Source of the DNA: an uncultured Tateyamaria sp.
GTDB taxonomy: Bacteria > Pseudomonadota > Alphaproteobacteria > Rhodobacterales > Rhodobacteraceae
Assembly (NCBI RefSeq): GCF_947488715.1
Contig: NZ_CANLAG010000003.1
Span: 372,001-436,000 of the forward strand
Direction of reading: 5' to 3'
Length of the DNA stretch: 64,000 nt
The position numbers were made by a program, and so were the translations under genes. This document shows, piece after piece, positions 26,276 through 35,171 of this stretch. The notes under the pieces were generated by a model that made no database searches, had not been told where the DNA came from, and saw only the letters and a list, made by a program, of their open reading frames with translations. Positions within the stretch are counted from its first letter, which is position 1; every line of letters starts with the position of its first letter.

Positions 26276-28714
26276 TTAGAATGGGACGCGCCAGTCCTTG
26301 CGTTTGGGTTCGGGGGGCAGTCCGGCTGTGGTCATCAGGCGTTCGGCCTCTTCGGCGAGGAGCTTTTCTTCGGCCAGTCCTTTGATCGGGACGCGGCCTA
26401 CTTCGAGCATGAGGGGTGCGGCGAGGGGGGTGATGCGGTCGTGCTCGATGAGGTCTATGCGGTTGCCGATGCGCGCGCACATTTCCTCGATCCGGCCAAA
26501 GTCAACGAGGCCGCGCATGGCCTCTTGGCGGGTGATGTGCAGCATGAGGTGGTCGGGGTCGTATTTGGCCAGCGTGTCATAGAGGATGTCGGAACTGAAC
26601 GTCGCTTGCCGTCCGGTTTTGCGGTTTGACGGCAGGTTGCGTTCGATGAGACCCGCGATGGTGGCCGAGGCACGGAAGGTGCGTTTCATCACGGCATTGC
26701 CTGCGAGCCATGTGTCCAGGCCATTGCGCAGGGCGTCGATGTCGAAGAGGGGGGCGGGATCGGTGATCTTGTCGAGGCCCCAGATCAGGGTGGCGTAGTC
26801 CGTCGCGAGGAAACCCAGCGGGTTGAGGCCGGTTTCCTCCATCCGTTTGGTCAGGAGAAGGCCCAGTGTCTGCATCGCGTTGCGCCCGGCAAATCCGTAG
26901 ACGGCAGTGTGGATGCGGTTGTCATGTGGGAAGCTTTCGATCAGCAGGCGGCCCGGTTCTGGCAGGCGGCTGACTTTGCGTTGCAAGCTGAGCCATTCGG
27001 CGGTGTGTGGCGGCAGGGCGGGCCATGTGTCCTGTTGGAACATCTCGATGATGCGGTGGCTGAGCTGCGTTGAGGTGGCGAATTTGGTGCCCATGAAGGT
27101 GGCGATTTTGGGTTTCTTGGCAGCGTCGCGGGTCACCTGGACGGTCATTTCGCGTAATGAATCATAGCGCACGATCTGGCCGCCGATCAGGAACGTGTCA
27201 CCGGGGGTGAGGGTGGCGGCAAAGCCTTCTTCGATCTCGCCCAGGGGTTTGCCGCCGCGGCCCTTGAAGCGGACCTTGAGCGTGTCGGTGTCCTGGATCG
27301 TGCCGATGTTCATGCGGATGCGTTGGGCGCTGCGCGGGTCGCGGAGTTGCCAGTGGCCGTCGGGACGTTGTTGCAGGCGTTTCCATTGGTCGTAGGCGCG
27401 CAGGGCGTAGCCGCCCGTGGCGCAGAAATCGAGGCATGCGTCGAAATCGGGGCGTGTGAGGGTGCTGTAGGCGCCGGTGCTGGTGACCTCGTTATAAAGC
27501 GCGTCGGCGCAGAACGGCCCGGCGCAAGCGACAATCAGGATGTGTTGGCAGAGCGCGTCGCGGGGGCCGGGGCCGCGTGGGTCGCCGTCCAGCGCGCCCG
27601 CCTTGACCGCATCGAGGGCGGCCACGCATTCTACGACTTCGAAGCGGTTGGCGGGGACAAGCAGCGCCTTGGACGGCGCATTGTAGCGGTGATTGGCGCG
27701 GCCGATCCGTTGGACGAGGCGTTTGACGTTCTTGGGTGCACCGACCTGAATGATCAGATCAACGTCGCCCCAATCGATGCCAAGATCGAGCGTGCCGGTG
27801 CAGACGATGGCCTTGAGTTGGCCGTCAACCATGGCCTGTTCGACCTTTTCCCGCTGTTGGCGGTCGAGCGATCCGTGGTGAATGCCGATGGGCAGCCCTT
27901 CGTCATTGGCGAGCCAGATGTTGTGGAAGTAAAGCTCAGCCTGGGCACGGGTGTTGTGGAAGATGAGCGTGGTTTTGTGTTTCTTAACCTGCTCCAGCAC
28001 GGCGGGGATCGCGTATTTGCCGCCCGAGCCGGACCACGGCGGGGCCTCGTCGGTCACCAGCATCTGGATGTCGGGGGCGGGTCCGGGATCGGCGTGCAGA
28101 ATGTCACAGGGGTCGGGGTGCCGGGCCAGAAGGTGGGCGATGGCGGCGGGGTCCTCGACCGTGGCCGATAGGCCCACGCGTTTGAGGTCGGGGCGCAGGC
28201 CCTGCAACCGGCTGAGGGCCAGGAACATCTGGTCGCCCCGTTTGCTTTCGGCCAGAGCGTGGATTTCGTCGACGATCACCCGTTTGAGGCCCGCGAACAT
28301 GCGCTGCGCGTCCTCGTAACTGGTGAGCAGGGCGAGGCTTTCCGGTGTGGTGAGCAGGATGTGCGGCGGGTCGGCGCGTTGGCGTTTCTTTTGCGTGGCC
28401 GAGGTGTCGCCGGTGCGGTCTTCGATCCGGATGTCGAGGCCCATTTCTTCGACGGGTGTGCGCAGGTTGCGTTTGATGTCTGTGGCCAGCGCCTTGAGCG
28501 GTGAGATGTAGAGGGTGTGCAGGCCCTCGTGATCGCCCTCGGCCAGTTCGGCCAGTGTGGGCAGGAACCCGGCCAGCGTCTTGCCGCCGCCTGTGGGGGC
28601 GATCAGCAGGAGGGCCGCGTCGTCCGCGCGGTCCAGCATCTGTTGCTGGTGGGGATGGATGGACCATCCTTTGGCGGCGAACCAGTCGGCGAACATCTGG
28701 GGGAGGGGCGTCAT
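26276..28714 (-). CDS. Ligase-associated DNA damage response DEXH-box helicase (Lhr-like)
   Basis: An 812-residue superfamily 2 helicase. Motif I is APTGGGKT, motif II is VDEIH, motif III is LSAT, and motifs IV-VI appear as LIFHNTRAQAE, CTGTLDLGIDWGDVD and QRIGRANHRY. The C-terminal DUF4145/winged-helix-like half is that of the Lhr family. It would unwind DNA-DNA or DNA-RNA hybrids in repair. The ATG at 28714 (MTPLPQMF) is chosen; a TTG nine bases earlier is possible. The gene stands upstream of pdeM with 97 bases between, which contain an interspersed repeat. Confidence 0.93.
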   Translation of the reverse strand: MTPLPQMFADWFAAKGWSIHPHQQQMLDRADDAALLLIAPTGGGKTLAGFLPTLAELAEGDHEGLHTLYISPLKALATDIKRNLRTPVEEMGLDIRIEDRTGDTSATQKKRQRADPPHILLTTPESLALLTSYEDAQRMFAGLKRVIVDEIHALAESKRGDQMFLALSRLQGLRPDLKRVGLSATVEDPAAIAHLLARHPDPCDILHADPGPAPDIQMLVTDEAPPWSGSGGKYAIPAVLEQVKKHKTTLIFHNTRAQAELYFHNIWLANDEGLPIGIHHGSLDRQQREKVEQAMVDGQLKAIVCTGTLDLGIDWGDVDLIIQVGAPKNVKRLVQRIGRANHRYNAPSKALLVPANRFEVVECVAALDAVKAGALDGDPRGPGPRDALCQHILIVACAGPFCADALYNEVTSTGAYSTLTRPDFDACLDFCATGGYALRAYDQWKRLQQRPDGHWQLRDPRSAQRIRMNIGTIQDTDTLKVRFKGRGGKPLGEIEEGFAATLTPGDTFLIGGQIVRYDSLREMTVQVTRDAAKKPKIATFMGTKFATSTQLSHRIIEMFQQDTWPALPPHTAEWLSLQRKVSRLPEPGRLLIESFPHDNRIHTAVYGFAGRNAMQTLGLLLTKRMEETGLNPLGFLATDYATLIWGLDKITDPAPLFDIDALRNGLDTWLAGNAVMKRTFRASATIAGLIERNLPSNRKTGRQATFSSDILYDTLAKYDPDHLMLHITRQEAMRGLVDFGRIEEMCARIGNRIDLIEHDRITPLAAPLMLEVGRVPIKGLAEEKLLAEEAERLMTTAGLPPEPKRKDWRVPF

Positions 28715-28800
28715 CAGACGCAATGTAGCGAGGACAGCGCCAGTGGGAAGTGGCGGCTTGCATCTTTCCTACCTCGGCACAGTGTGCGGGACTGCTGTGA

Positions 28801-29589
28801 TTAGCGGTAAGGTTTGAGGGCGCGGACGGTGGCTTGGACTTGTTTCGGCAGGGCGGTGTCTGCGCCGTCAGGTGCTGCATCGAGGGCTGCGGCGACGTCT
28901 TTGACCAGGATACCGATGGAATTGTCCGGGGCGTAACCGTCGCGCGCAAATTCAATGGTGTCAAAGCCCGAGGCGAGCCAGTTTTGGCCCGAAGACGTCT
29001 CGATCAGGTTGAGAAGGGCCGTTTGATCCAAGCCCGCGTCGGCAGCCCAGTCCAGTACCAGCCGCGTCATGGCCGTGTGTGAGGCCGCCAGCAGGTTGTT
29101 GAGCACCTTGGCCTGCATGCCGGCACCGTATGCGCCCATGTGATGAAAGTGCTGACCCATAAAGGCCAGAAGCGGCAGTGCTTCGTCGATGTCGTCGCGG
29201 GTGCCGCCCAGCATAAAGGACAACGAACGGTTCTGTGCGGCGATGCGCGCGCCGGACATGGGGGCGTCGATGAGGGTGATGTGCTCCGGCACACGGTCGC
29301 GCAGCCCGCGCACATAGCGCGGTGACAGGGTGGAACATATGAAGATGCGGCGCAGGTTGGGCGCGGTGCCCATCAGGTTCTGGGTGTCGAACAAAAGTGC
29401 GTTGGTTTCGGTTTCATCGCGGACCACCGAAAACAGGGTTTCCAGCCGTGGCGCGAAGGCCATGATATTGTCCGTCACCTGCGGCATATCGCTTTTGGCA
29501 ATGTCAAAGCCCTGCGCGCGTGCGCCTGCGTCGCACAGCGCCTGCAACATCGGGCCACCCATGCGGCCACAGCCCGCCACGCCAATCAT
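28801..29589 (-). CDS. HIBADH-family NAD(P)-dependent oxidoreductase
   Basis: A 262-residue beta-hydroxyacid dehydrogenase. The dinucleotide-binding motif GVAGCGRMGGPM opens the protein, the substrate loop is DAPMSGARIAAQNRSLSFMLGG, and the catalytic lysine K161 lies in GAGMQAKVLNNLLAAS. The family includes 3-hydroxyisobutyrate, tartronate semialdehyde and glyoxylate/succinic semialdehyde reductases; the substrate cannot be assigned. It is a little short (usually 290) because of a compact N-terminal region. Its ATG overlaps the stop of the Tad-associated ATPase gene (ATGA), which ties it to the pilus transcript. Confidence 0.85.
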   Translation of the reverse strand: MIGVAGCGRMGGPMLQALCDAGARAQGFDIAKSDMPQVTDNIMAFAPRLETLFSVVRDETETNALLFDTQNLMGTAPNLRRIFICSTLSPRYVRGLRDRVPEHITLIDAPMSGARIAAQNRSLSFMLGGTRDDIDEALPLLAFMGQHFHHMGAYGAGMQAKVLNNLLAASHTAMTRLVLDWAADAGLDQTALLNLIETSSGQNWLASGFDTIEFARDGYAPDNSIGILVKDVAAALDAAPDGADTALPKQVQATVRALKPYR

Positions 29590-30893
29590 TTGACGATATG
29601 TTCGTCCTTGACGAACATGTTGGCCCAGGCGCGGTCGATCAGGTCGGGGCGCATTTGCAGGGGGATGCCTTCGAAATTGCAGATGGACACCATCTGATCC
29701 ACGAGGAAATTCGGCTGATAGTTGGCATATATGTTGTCGATGGTCGGGTATTTGACCTTGAGCAGGTGGATCAGTGCCTCTTCGTTGAGGGCCATCCCCT
29801 TTTTCTTGGCAACCATGGCAAAGATCTTGAGGAAGTTTGCCTGGTTTGGCCCGTCGATCTTGATCTTGAAGAAGATCCGGCGCAGGGCGGCCTGGTCAAA
29901 AATCTCGTTGGGGTGGAAGTTGGTCGAGAAGACGACCAGCGTGTCGAAGGGGACCTCGAATTTCTCGCCCGATTGCAGGGCGAGGATGTCCTTGGACTCC
30001 TCCAGCGGGACGATCCAGCGGTTGACCAGCGCCTGCGGCGGTTCGGCCTGACGACCAAGGTCGTCCACGATAAAGATGCCGCCCGTCGATTTGAGCTGGA
30101 GCGGGGCCTGATAGGTCCGCGCGGTAGGGTTGTAGACAAGATCGAGCATGTCGAGCGACAGCTCACCCCCTGTGATCACCGTAGGCCGTTCGCATTTCAC
30201 ATAGCGTTTGTCATAGGGCGTGCGGCGGCGCAGGGCGTTGGGGTCTTGTTGTTCTTCCTTCGCCAGAATGTGCACGATGGGGTCATAGACGGTGATCACC
30301 TGACCCGCGTATTCGATGGCGCGCGGCACGTAGACCTGATCACCCAGCGCGTCACGTATGCCGTTCGAGATCGACGATTTCCCGTTGCCGGGTGGGCCAT
30401 ACATCAGGATCGAGCGCCCGGCCGACACGGCTGGCCCAAGCTGGTCCAACAGGTCGTCCGGCAGGACGAGGTGACCCATCGCACCGGTCAACTGTTGGCG
30501 TGTGACCATGATGTTGCGGATCGACTGGCGTTTGACTTGCTCGCGGTAGACCTCGAGCGGCACTGGCATGGCGCCGAAATATTCCGACTGCGCCAGCGCG
30601 TCGAGCGCGCGCGCCTTGCCGCCATCGGTCAACTGATAACCCATTTCGTTGGTGTTGTTGGCATTCAGCGTGCCCGTCGCTTCCATCAAACGCTGGTCGC
30701 GGCACATGTCGATCAGCTCCTGCACAACCGGAATGGGCAGACACATCGCTTCGCTGAGGTCCGACACCATGTCGAGGTTCTTGCGGAACATGGTTTTGAG
30801 CAGGATGTCCCGCATCATCACCACGGGCAATTTCATGTCCTGGATCCGCTTGGGCGCGGGGGGCGCAATCACGTCTGCGACTTGCATATTCAT
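29586..30893 (-). CDS. AAA-type ATPase at the end of the Tad locus
   Basis: A 435-residue cytoplasmic ATPase. About 100 residues of helical, winged-helix-like sequence precede the AAA module: Walker A GPPGNGKSS at 166-174, Walker B-like GGIFIVDDLGRQ, and sensor FSTNFHPNEI with a following RRIFFKIKIDGP. It is not one of the canonical Tad motors (TadA has its own gene). Genes of this type lie next to Tad loci in several Roseobacter genomes; I infer a regulatory or assembly role, not proven. It follows the prepilin peptidase gene by 77 bases and overlaps the HIBADH-like gene. Confidence 0.75.
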   Translation of the reverse strand: MNMQVADVIAPPAPKRIQDMKLPVVMMRDILLKTMFRKNLDMVSDLSEAMCLPIPVVQELIDMCRDQRLMEATGTLNANNTNEMGYQLTDGGKARALDALAQSEYFGAMPVPLEVYREQVKRQSIRNIMVTRQQLTGAMGHLVLPDDLLDQLGPAVSAGRSILMYGPPGNGKSSISNGIRDALGDQVYVPRAIEYAGQVITVYDPIVHILAKEEQQDPNALRRRTPYDKRYVKCERPTVITGGELSLDMLDLVYNPTARTYQAPLQLKSTGGIFIVDDLGRQAEPPQALVNRWIVPLEESKDILALQSGEKFEVPFDTLVVFSTNFHPNEIFDQAALRRIFFKIKIDGPNQANFLKIFAMVAKKKGMALNEEALIHLLKVKYPTIDNIYANYQPNFLVDQMVSICNFEGIPLQMRPDLIDRAWANMFVKDEHIVK

Positions 30894-30970
30894 GGGAAAC
30901 GGGCCTGCTGCTGCTTTTGCTTTGCATCAGAGGTAGCAGGGTATTGGGTCCAAAATATGACCCAAACAGG

Positions 30971-31468
30971 TCAAGACCCGTGCACTGTCGCCAAAACGAG
31001 GTAAATGGCCAGCGTTGGCCCCAGGGCAAAACCCATGGGGAATTTCTTGGCTTCCTGGCTCCAGCTATCCCAATTGGGGGCCATGCGGCGCAGGGGGCTG
31101 TGTTTTGCGATGCGGTGTGCGGCGTAGGATGCCAGCAAAACGGCGGCAAAAAGCGCCATCAGCAGGCGCACATCGCCCAAGGCCACGTAAGGCGCTGCGG
31201 CGGCAAGAAACTTGGCGTCACCGGCGCCCATTGCACCAGCGGCATTCAGGATCATGCAAACGACCAACACGATGCCCAGTTGCGCCAGTTGCCACAGATA
31301 GGCATCGAGCGGCATCAAAAAGAGGCCGAGCACAACAAAGACGCCGGCCATGGCCAGCACGGTCCAATTGGTGATCCGCATCGACGCGAGGTCGGTGTAG
31401 GCCACGTAGAGGCAGAGTGGCACCAGAAACGGCAGGAACCACAGCGCCACCTGGGCAGAGAGCGCCAT
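30971..31468 (-). CDS. cpaA: Prepilin peptidase (TadV/CpaA)
   Basis: A 165-residue inner-membrane aspartyl protease of the A24 family that removes the leader from Flp prepilins. The two catalytic aspartates are D26 in YTDLASMRITN and D84 in the GxGD motif GAGDAKF; about five membrane helices surround them. It is the short, methylase-free form found in Tad systems. The ATG at 31468 lies four bases after the stop of the upstream TPR lipoprotein gene. The two Flp pilins at the head of the locus should be its substrates. Confidence 0.9.
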   Translation of the reverse strand: MALSAQVALWFLPFLVPLCLYVAYTDLASMRITNWTVLAMAGVFVVLGLFLMPLDAYLWQLAQLGIVLVVCMILNAAGAMGAGDAKFLAAAAPYVALGDVRLLMALFAAVLLASYAAHRIAKHSPLRRMAPNWDSWSQEAKKFPMGFALGPTLAIYLVLATVHGS

Positions 31469-31472
31469 CGTG

Positions 31473-32327
31473 TCAGCCCGCGTTTTCGAGTGCGCGCAGG
31501 GAACGCACGGCGGCTTCGAAGTGTTGCGGGTGCGTTTCGATCGCCTCGCGCAGGAGGCCCTTGCCGGTTTGCACGTCACCCTGTTTCACAGCCGTCAGAC
31601 CCAGCGTGTGCAGCAGTTGCGCGCGTTCGGTCTGGTCCATGGGCAGCACGGGCAGTTGATAGTTGCGCTGCGCGCCGCGGGCCAGGATCAGGTTGTTTTT
31701 GGCGGTGAACAGTCCGGGATCCTGACGGATCGCGTCACCAAACAGGCGTTCGGCCTCTTGATAGTCGCCGCGCGTCAGTTTCGAGTAGCCCCAGTTGTTG
31801 AGAACGCCGGACGGGCGTGTGGTCAGACCTACGGCAGTTTCATAGAAACTGTCGGCCTTTTTCCATTCCTTGTTGCTGTCGGCGATCAACGCCTCGAGCC
31901 GGTAACGCTTGAACGTCTCGAAGGTGGGCGGCACCTTGTCGAGTTCCTGTTCCGCACTGGCCCAATCACCTGAACGCAGCAGGGCATCGGCATAGTCCAC
32001 GCGGTCGTCATTGGTTGAGCCGTCCAGTTTCACGACCTTGGCATAGGCGGGGGCGGCTTCGGAATAGCGTTTGGCGCGCACGAGGCTGGTGGCCAGCCCG
32101 CGTTGTACGTCGATGCGGTCGGGGTTTTCAGCGGCGGTACGGCGGAAGTAGCTGACGGCCTCGTTGGGGTCGGCCACAGTCAGCATCACGTCGTTCAGGT
32201 CACTTTCGTCGACCACGTTCACATCCTGAAAGGCCCGTTCAACGGTTTCCTCGGCGGATTTCTGTTCACATGCGGTCAGGGCCATCGCGCCTGCCAGAGA
32301 GACGGCCAATAATACGGTGTGGCGCAT
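31473..32327 (-). CDS. tadD: TPR-repeat lipoprotein, TadD-like
   Basis: A 284-residue lipoprotein with a lipobox ending LTAC, lipidated cysteine C20. Several tetratricopeptide repeats follow (for example RIDVQRGLATSLVRAKRYSEAAPAYAKVV and GVLNNWGYSKLTRGDYQEAERLFGDAI), which matches TadD, a pilotin-like partner needed for the Tad secretin. The ATG at 32327 is preceded by AAAGGA; the longer frame is not used. It sits directly upstream of the prepilin peptidase gene and downstream of a second, shorter TPR lipoprotein gene. Confidence 0.83.
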   Translation of the reverse strand: MRHTVLLAVSLAGAMALTACEQKSAEETVERAFQDVNVVDESDLNDVMLTVADPNEAVSYFRRTAAENPDRIDVQRGLATSLVRAKRYSEAAPAYAKVVKLDGSTNDDRVDYADALLRSGDWASAEQELDKVPPTFETFKRYRLEALIADSNKEWKKADSFYETAVGLTTRPSGVLNNWGYSKLTRGDYQEAERLFGDAIRQDPGLFTAKNNLILARGAQRNYQLPVLPMDQTERAQLLHTLGLTAVKQGDVQTGKGLLREAIETHPQHFEAAVRSLRALENAG

Positions 32328-32431
32328 ATTTGCGTCCTTTTCCTGCTCGTTCACGCCGGGCTTTTGCTGCCCGGTCGCATCCCAAACGCGCCCTGCGGCG
32401 CACCTCAATCCACGCGATTACACGCGTTTTG

Positions 32432-33001
32432 TCATCCGGCAGTCCGTATCAAGAAATCGCTGCTGCCTCGACGGACCAGTTTGTACTGGTTCTCGTTGGG
32501 TGAGACGGTAGCAGAATTTTCGGATTTTGCGAGTGCCAAGCGCAAATTATCCCGGATAAGTGTGCTTTCTCCGTCATCAAGGGCAAAGGCGCGGCGCAAA
32601 ATCTGAACGGCTTCGCCGGTTTCGCCCTGTTCCATCAGCACCACACCCAGATTGTTCAGGTCCTCGGGGTAGGGGTCATATTCGGTTGTTGCCCGTCGCA
32701 AGAGGGTTTCGGCCTGACCTAACCGGCCAAGTCCGAGGTTGGCGGTGCCAAGCCCCGACAGGATTTCGGCGTCAAAACCGCCCCGGTCCAAAGCCGCACG
32801 GTTGAACGACTTGATCGCCAGTTCAAATTCCCCGGCGGCAATCAGGCGGTGCCCGACCTCGACCCCGTCCACGCCCGCTGCGTTGTGATCGACACCGGGT
32901 GCAAATGGCCCGGATTGCGAGGCGTCGATGCCCGGCGGGCCGCATGCCGCGACCAGAAGTGCGAAGAGAAGGGCGCATACGCCCCGAAGGCCTGTAATCA
33001 T
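32432..33001 (-). CDS. Second TPR-repeat lipoprotein of the Tad locus
   Basis: A 189-residue lipoprotein with lipobox LVAAC (C20) and two or three TPR units (AGEFELAIKSFNRAALDRGG, GRLGQAETLLRRATTEYDPYPEDLNNLGVVLMEQGETGEA). It looks like a shorter paralogue of the following TadD-like protein and probably acts with it at the outer membrane in secretin assembly. Roseobacter Tad loci often have two such genes. It lies 93 bases after tadC and about 100 bases before the next TPR gene. Confidence 0.82.
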   Translation of the reverse strand: MITGLRGVCALLFALLVAACGPPGIDASQSGPFAPGVDHNAAGVDGVEVGHRLIAAGEFELAIKSFNRAALDRGGFDAEILSGLGTANLGLGRLGQAETLLRRATTEYDPYPEDLNNLGVVLMEQGETGEAVQILRRAFALDDGESTLIRDNLRLALAKSENSATVSPNENQYKLVRRGSSDFLIRTAG

Positions 33002-33094
33002 CTGATGTCTTTGCGACTATTGCAGAATGGACTGAACCGCGCGCCCGTTTCGGGACACGCGGTGTCAGCCTTGTACCACGAAACGCGGCGTTTT

Positions 33095-34066
33095 CTAGTT
33101 GCCCATATTCCCGAGCTGGGTGATGCCGTGAACGGAGGGGCCCACGAGGATGATCAAGAGCGGCGGCACCGTCAGCATCATGGTCGCGAGCGTCATTTTG
33201 GTCGGCAGCTTGTTGGCGGCCTCTTCGGCGCGCATCACGCGTTTGTCGCGCATCTCACCGGCATAGACGCGCAGCGCCTCGGCGATGGATGTACCGAAAC
33301 TGGCCGACTGCACCAGCACGGTCACGAAGGACGCCACATCCTGCACGCCACAGCGTTCGCCCATGTCGTTGAGAACGGTAACTTTGTCCTTGCCGGCCTT
33401 CATCTCATAGCTGACCACCTGCAATTCGTCGGCAAGTGCGGGAAAGGATGCCCGCAACTCGCCAGCCACACGTGTGATGGCCTGATCCAGCGATTGGCCC
33501 GCCTCGACGCAGACAAGCAGCATATCGAGCGCATCCGGGAAACCCTGGGTGATCTGTTCCTTGCGCTTTTCGACGCGCTTGGTGATCCAGTATTGCGGCA
33601 GGTAGTAGCCTGCGCCGCCCGGACCCACCGTCCACATGATGATCTTTTGCGTGTCCATGTTTTCGGTGCCAACGATGAAGTTGGTGTAGATCACACCGGC
33701 AATCAGACCGATCACGCCCAGGATGAATTGGGCGGCGTGGAACATGCGCACGGAGTCGCGGGATTGATACCCGGCCTGGCGCAGCATCAGTTGCCGCTTG
33801 CTCAGTTCGGCCACGTCCTCGGGTTCGAGAAACTTGGAGAACCGTTCTAGCTGTTCGTTGCGCGCGCCTTGGCGCAGTCGCTCTTTCTGCGACCCGCCTG
33901 CAGCGGCGCCATTCGACGCTTTCTTGAGTTTGGACAGCGGGTCCTCGGGTTGGCGCGCCATCATGATCACGACGACCACGATCATCATCAGGCCCAGAAC
34001 GCCCGCGATGACGATGGGGCCAAGTGGGCCGAGAATGTCCGTGATGGGCTGCAGCAGGGCTTCCAT
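33095..34066 (-). CDS. tadC: Tad pilus inner-membrane protein TadC
   Basis: A 323-residue GspF-type platform protein. Hydrophobic segments at about 10-35 and two near residues 110-160 and one at the C-terminus bracket the cytoplasmic type II secretion F domain (FPDALDMLLVCVEAGQSLDQAITRVAGEL). With TadB it forms the platform driven by the TadA ATPase. Start 10 bases after tadB stop. Length and order (tadA-tadB-tadC) are canonical. Confidence 0.92.
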   Translation of the reverse strand: MEALLQPITDILGPLGPIVIAGVLGLMMIVVVVIMMARQPEDPLSKLKKASNGAAAGGSQKERLRQGARNEQLERFSKFLEPEDVAELSKRQLMLRQAGYQSRDSVRMFHAAQFILGVIGLIAGVIYTNFIVGTENMDTQKIIMWTVGPGGAGYYLPQYWITKRVEKRKEQITQGFPDALDMLLVCVEAGQSLDQAITRVAGELRASFPALADELQVVSYEMKAGKDKVTVLNDMGERCGVQDVASFVTVLVQSASFGTSIAEALRVYAGEMRDKRVMRAEEAANKLPTKMTLATMMLTVPPLLIILVGPSVHGITQLGNMGN

Positions 34067-34076
34067 GTCGGCCTCC

Positions 34077-35042
34077 TTACACTTTGATGTTGGTCAGCAC
34101 GCGCATCACCCAGAGGTTGACGCACAAGAAGATGCCGACGACGAAACAGGCGGGGATGAAATACGCGTGGTCGCGCACTTCGTCATAGTAATGCGGGTCA
34201 CCGACGTTGATGACGACCAGCGCCACAAGCGGGAAAGCCGAAAGGAACTTGCCCGACCACTTGGCCTCGGCGGTGATCGCCTTGACCCGGCGGAACAGGC
34301 GGAAACGGGCGCGGATCACTTTGGCCAGACCCGCGAGGATCTCGGCGAGGTTACCACCCGATTGCTGCTGGATGGTCACGGCCACGGCGAGAAAGCGCAA
34401 ATCCTGCATGTCCAGACGTTCGGCCATATCCTTGAGGCTTTCGCCCACATCGCGGCCAAAGGCGCTTTCGTCGGCGATAAGTCCGAATTCCGAAGCCAGG
34501 GGGTCTGCGACCTCCTTGGACACGACCTGGATGGTCGAGGTAAAGGGGTGACCGACGCGCAGGCTGCGCACCATCAGTTCCACGGCGTCGGGCAGCTGCT
34601 CTTCGATCATGCTGAGGCGTTTGTTGGCCTTGGACGATACCCAAAAGAACACCGCACCGATGCCGATGCCTACAGACAACAGGATACGCACAGGCGTGTC
34701 CGTGTCGGTGCCGACGCTGAGGCCGACAAAGGCCACGACGCTCAGGCCACCCATGACCATGATCAACTGTTGCGGGGTAAAGGCGATGGCCGCCTTTTGC
34801 GCCCGGTCGGCCAGCAGGGAATACAGCGGGATGGAGCGCGCGCCCATGTGCTGCTGCATTTCCTTGCGGAGCTGGTCGAGCACCTCTTCGCGGCGGCCCC
34901 CGGCCTTGTTCAGCATCTCAAGGCGGCGGTTCACGCGGCTGTTGAGGCTGATGGATTTGCCGAAGGCGACAAGATATAGGCCCTCGACCAGCACCAGGAC
35001 GCCGACAAAGATCAGGCCGTAAATGATGGGTTCTGCGCTCAT
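34077..35042 (-). CDS. tadB: Tad pilus inner-membrane protein TadB
   Basis: A 321-residue GspF-domain membrane protein. An N-terminal helix (about 5-25) is followed by a basic cytoplasmic stretch, two helices (about 92-135), the F domain (EEQLPDAVELMVRSLRVGHPFTSTIQVVSKEV) and a C-terminal helix. It partners TadC. The ATG at 35042 overlaps the stop of a 40-codon repetitive reading frame, and a GAGGA sequence that lies inside the last repeat stands nine bases before it, so tadB translation probably depends on that upstream element. Confidence 0.93.
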   Translation of the reverse strand: MSAEPIIYGLIFVGVLVLVEGLYLVAFGKSISLNSRVNRRLEMLNKAGGRREEVLDQLRKEMQQHMGARSIPLYSLLADRAQKAAIAFTPQQLIMVMGGLSVVAFVGLSVGTDTDTPVRILLSVGIGIGAVFFWVSSKANKRLSMIEEQLPDAVELMVRSLRVGHPFTSTIQVVSKEVADPLASEFGLIADESAFGRDVGESLKDMAERLDMQDLRFLAVAVTIQQQSGGNLAEILAGLAKVIRARFRLFRRVKAITAEAKWSGKFLSAFPLVALVVINVGDPHYYDEVRDHAYFIPACFVVGIFLCVNLWVMRVLTNIKV

Positions 35043-35161
35043 GACATCAGGTCCTCAAATGGCGAATGCGATAGGACGTCTGAAAAACAGTCCTCAAGTA
35101 GCGAATGCGGTAGGACGTCGTAAAAACAGTCCTCAAGTAGCGAATGGGTTCGGGCGTGCAT
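35039..35161 (-). CDS. Small 40-residue reading frame of 13-codon repeats between tadA and tadB
   Basis: Starts with ATG seven bases after AAGGA, 10 bases beyond the tadA stop, and ends in TGA overlapping the tadB ATG. The product has three imperfect units: HSLLEDCFYDVLP, HSLLEDCFSDVLS and a shortened HSPFEDLMS. No similarity to a known protein was recognised. Start signal, frame-preserving unit (39 bases) and stop-start coupling favour translation. However, the base changes I can see between units all alter amino acids, so selection on the peptide is not evident. It may be a translated leader that feeds ribosomes to tadB, or a repetitive DNA element that happens to be open. Confidence 0.45.
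   Translation of the reverse strand: MHARTHSLLEDCFYDVLPHSLLEDCFSDVLSHSPFEDLMS
35045..35146 (-). repeat. 39-base tandem repeats before tadB
   Basis: Two nearly identical 39-base units (35108-35146 and 35069-35107) and a third diverged, shortened one reaching the tadB start. Each contains TTGAGGAC, a ribosome-site-like core; the last copy serves tadB. Within units AGGAC and GTCCT can pair around a T-run. Confidence 0.85.
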
Positions 35162-35171
35162 GGATGGTTCC

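Noticed and set aside
29520-31004. Plus-strand frame of about 490 codons over the Tad-associated ATPase
   Set aside because: The minus strand encodes clear Walker motifs and the operon runs on that strand; the plus frame is compositionally an antisense shadow.
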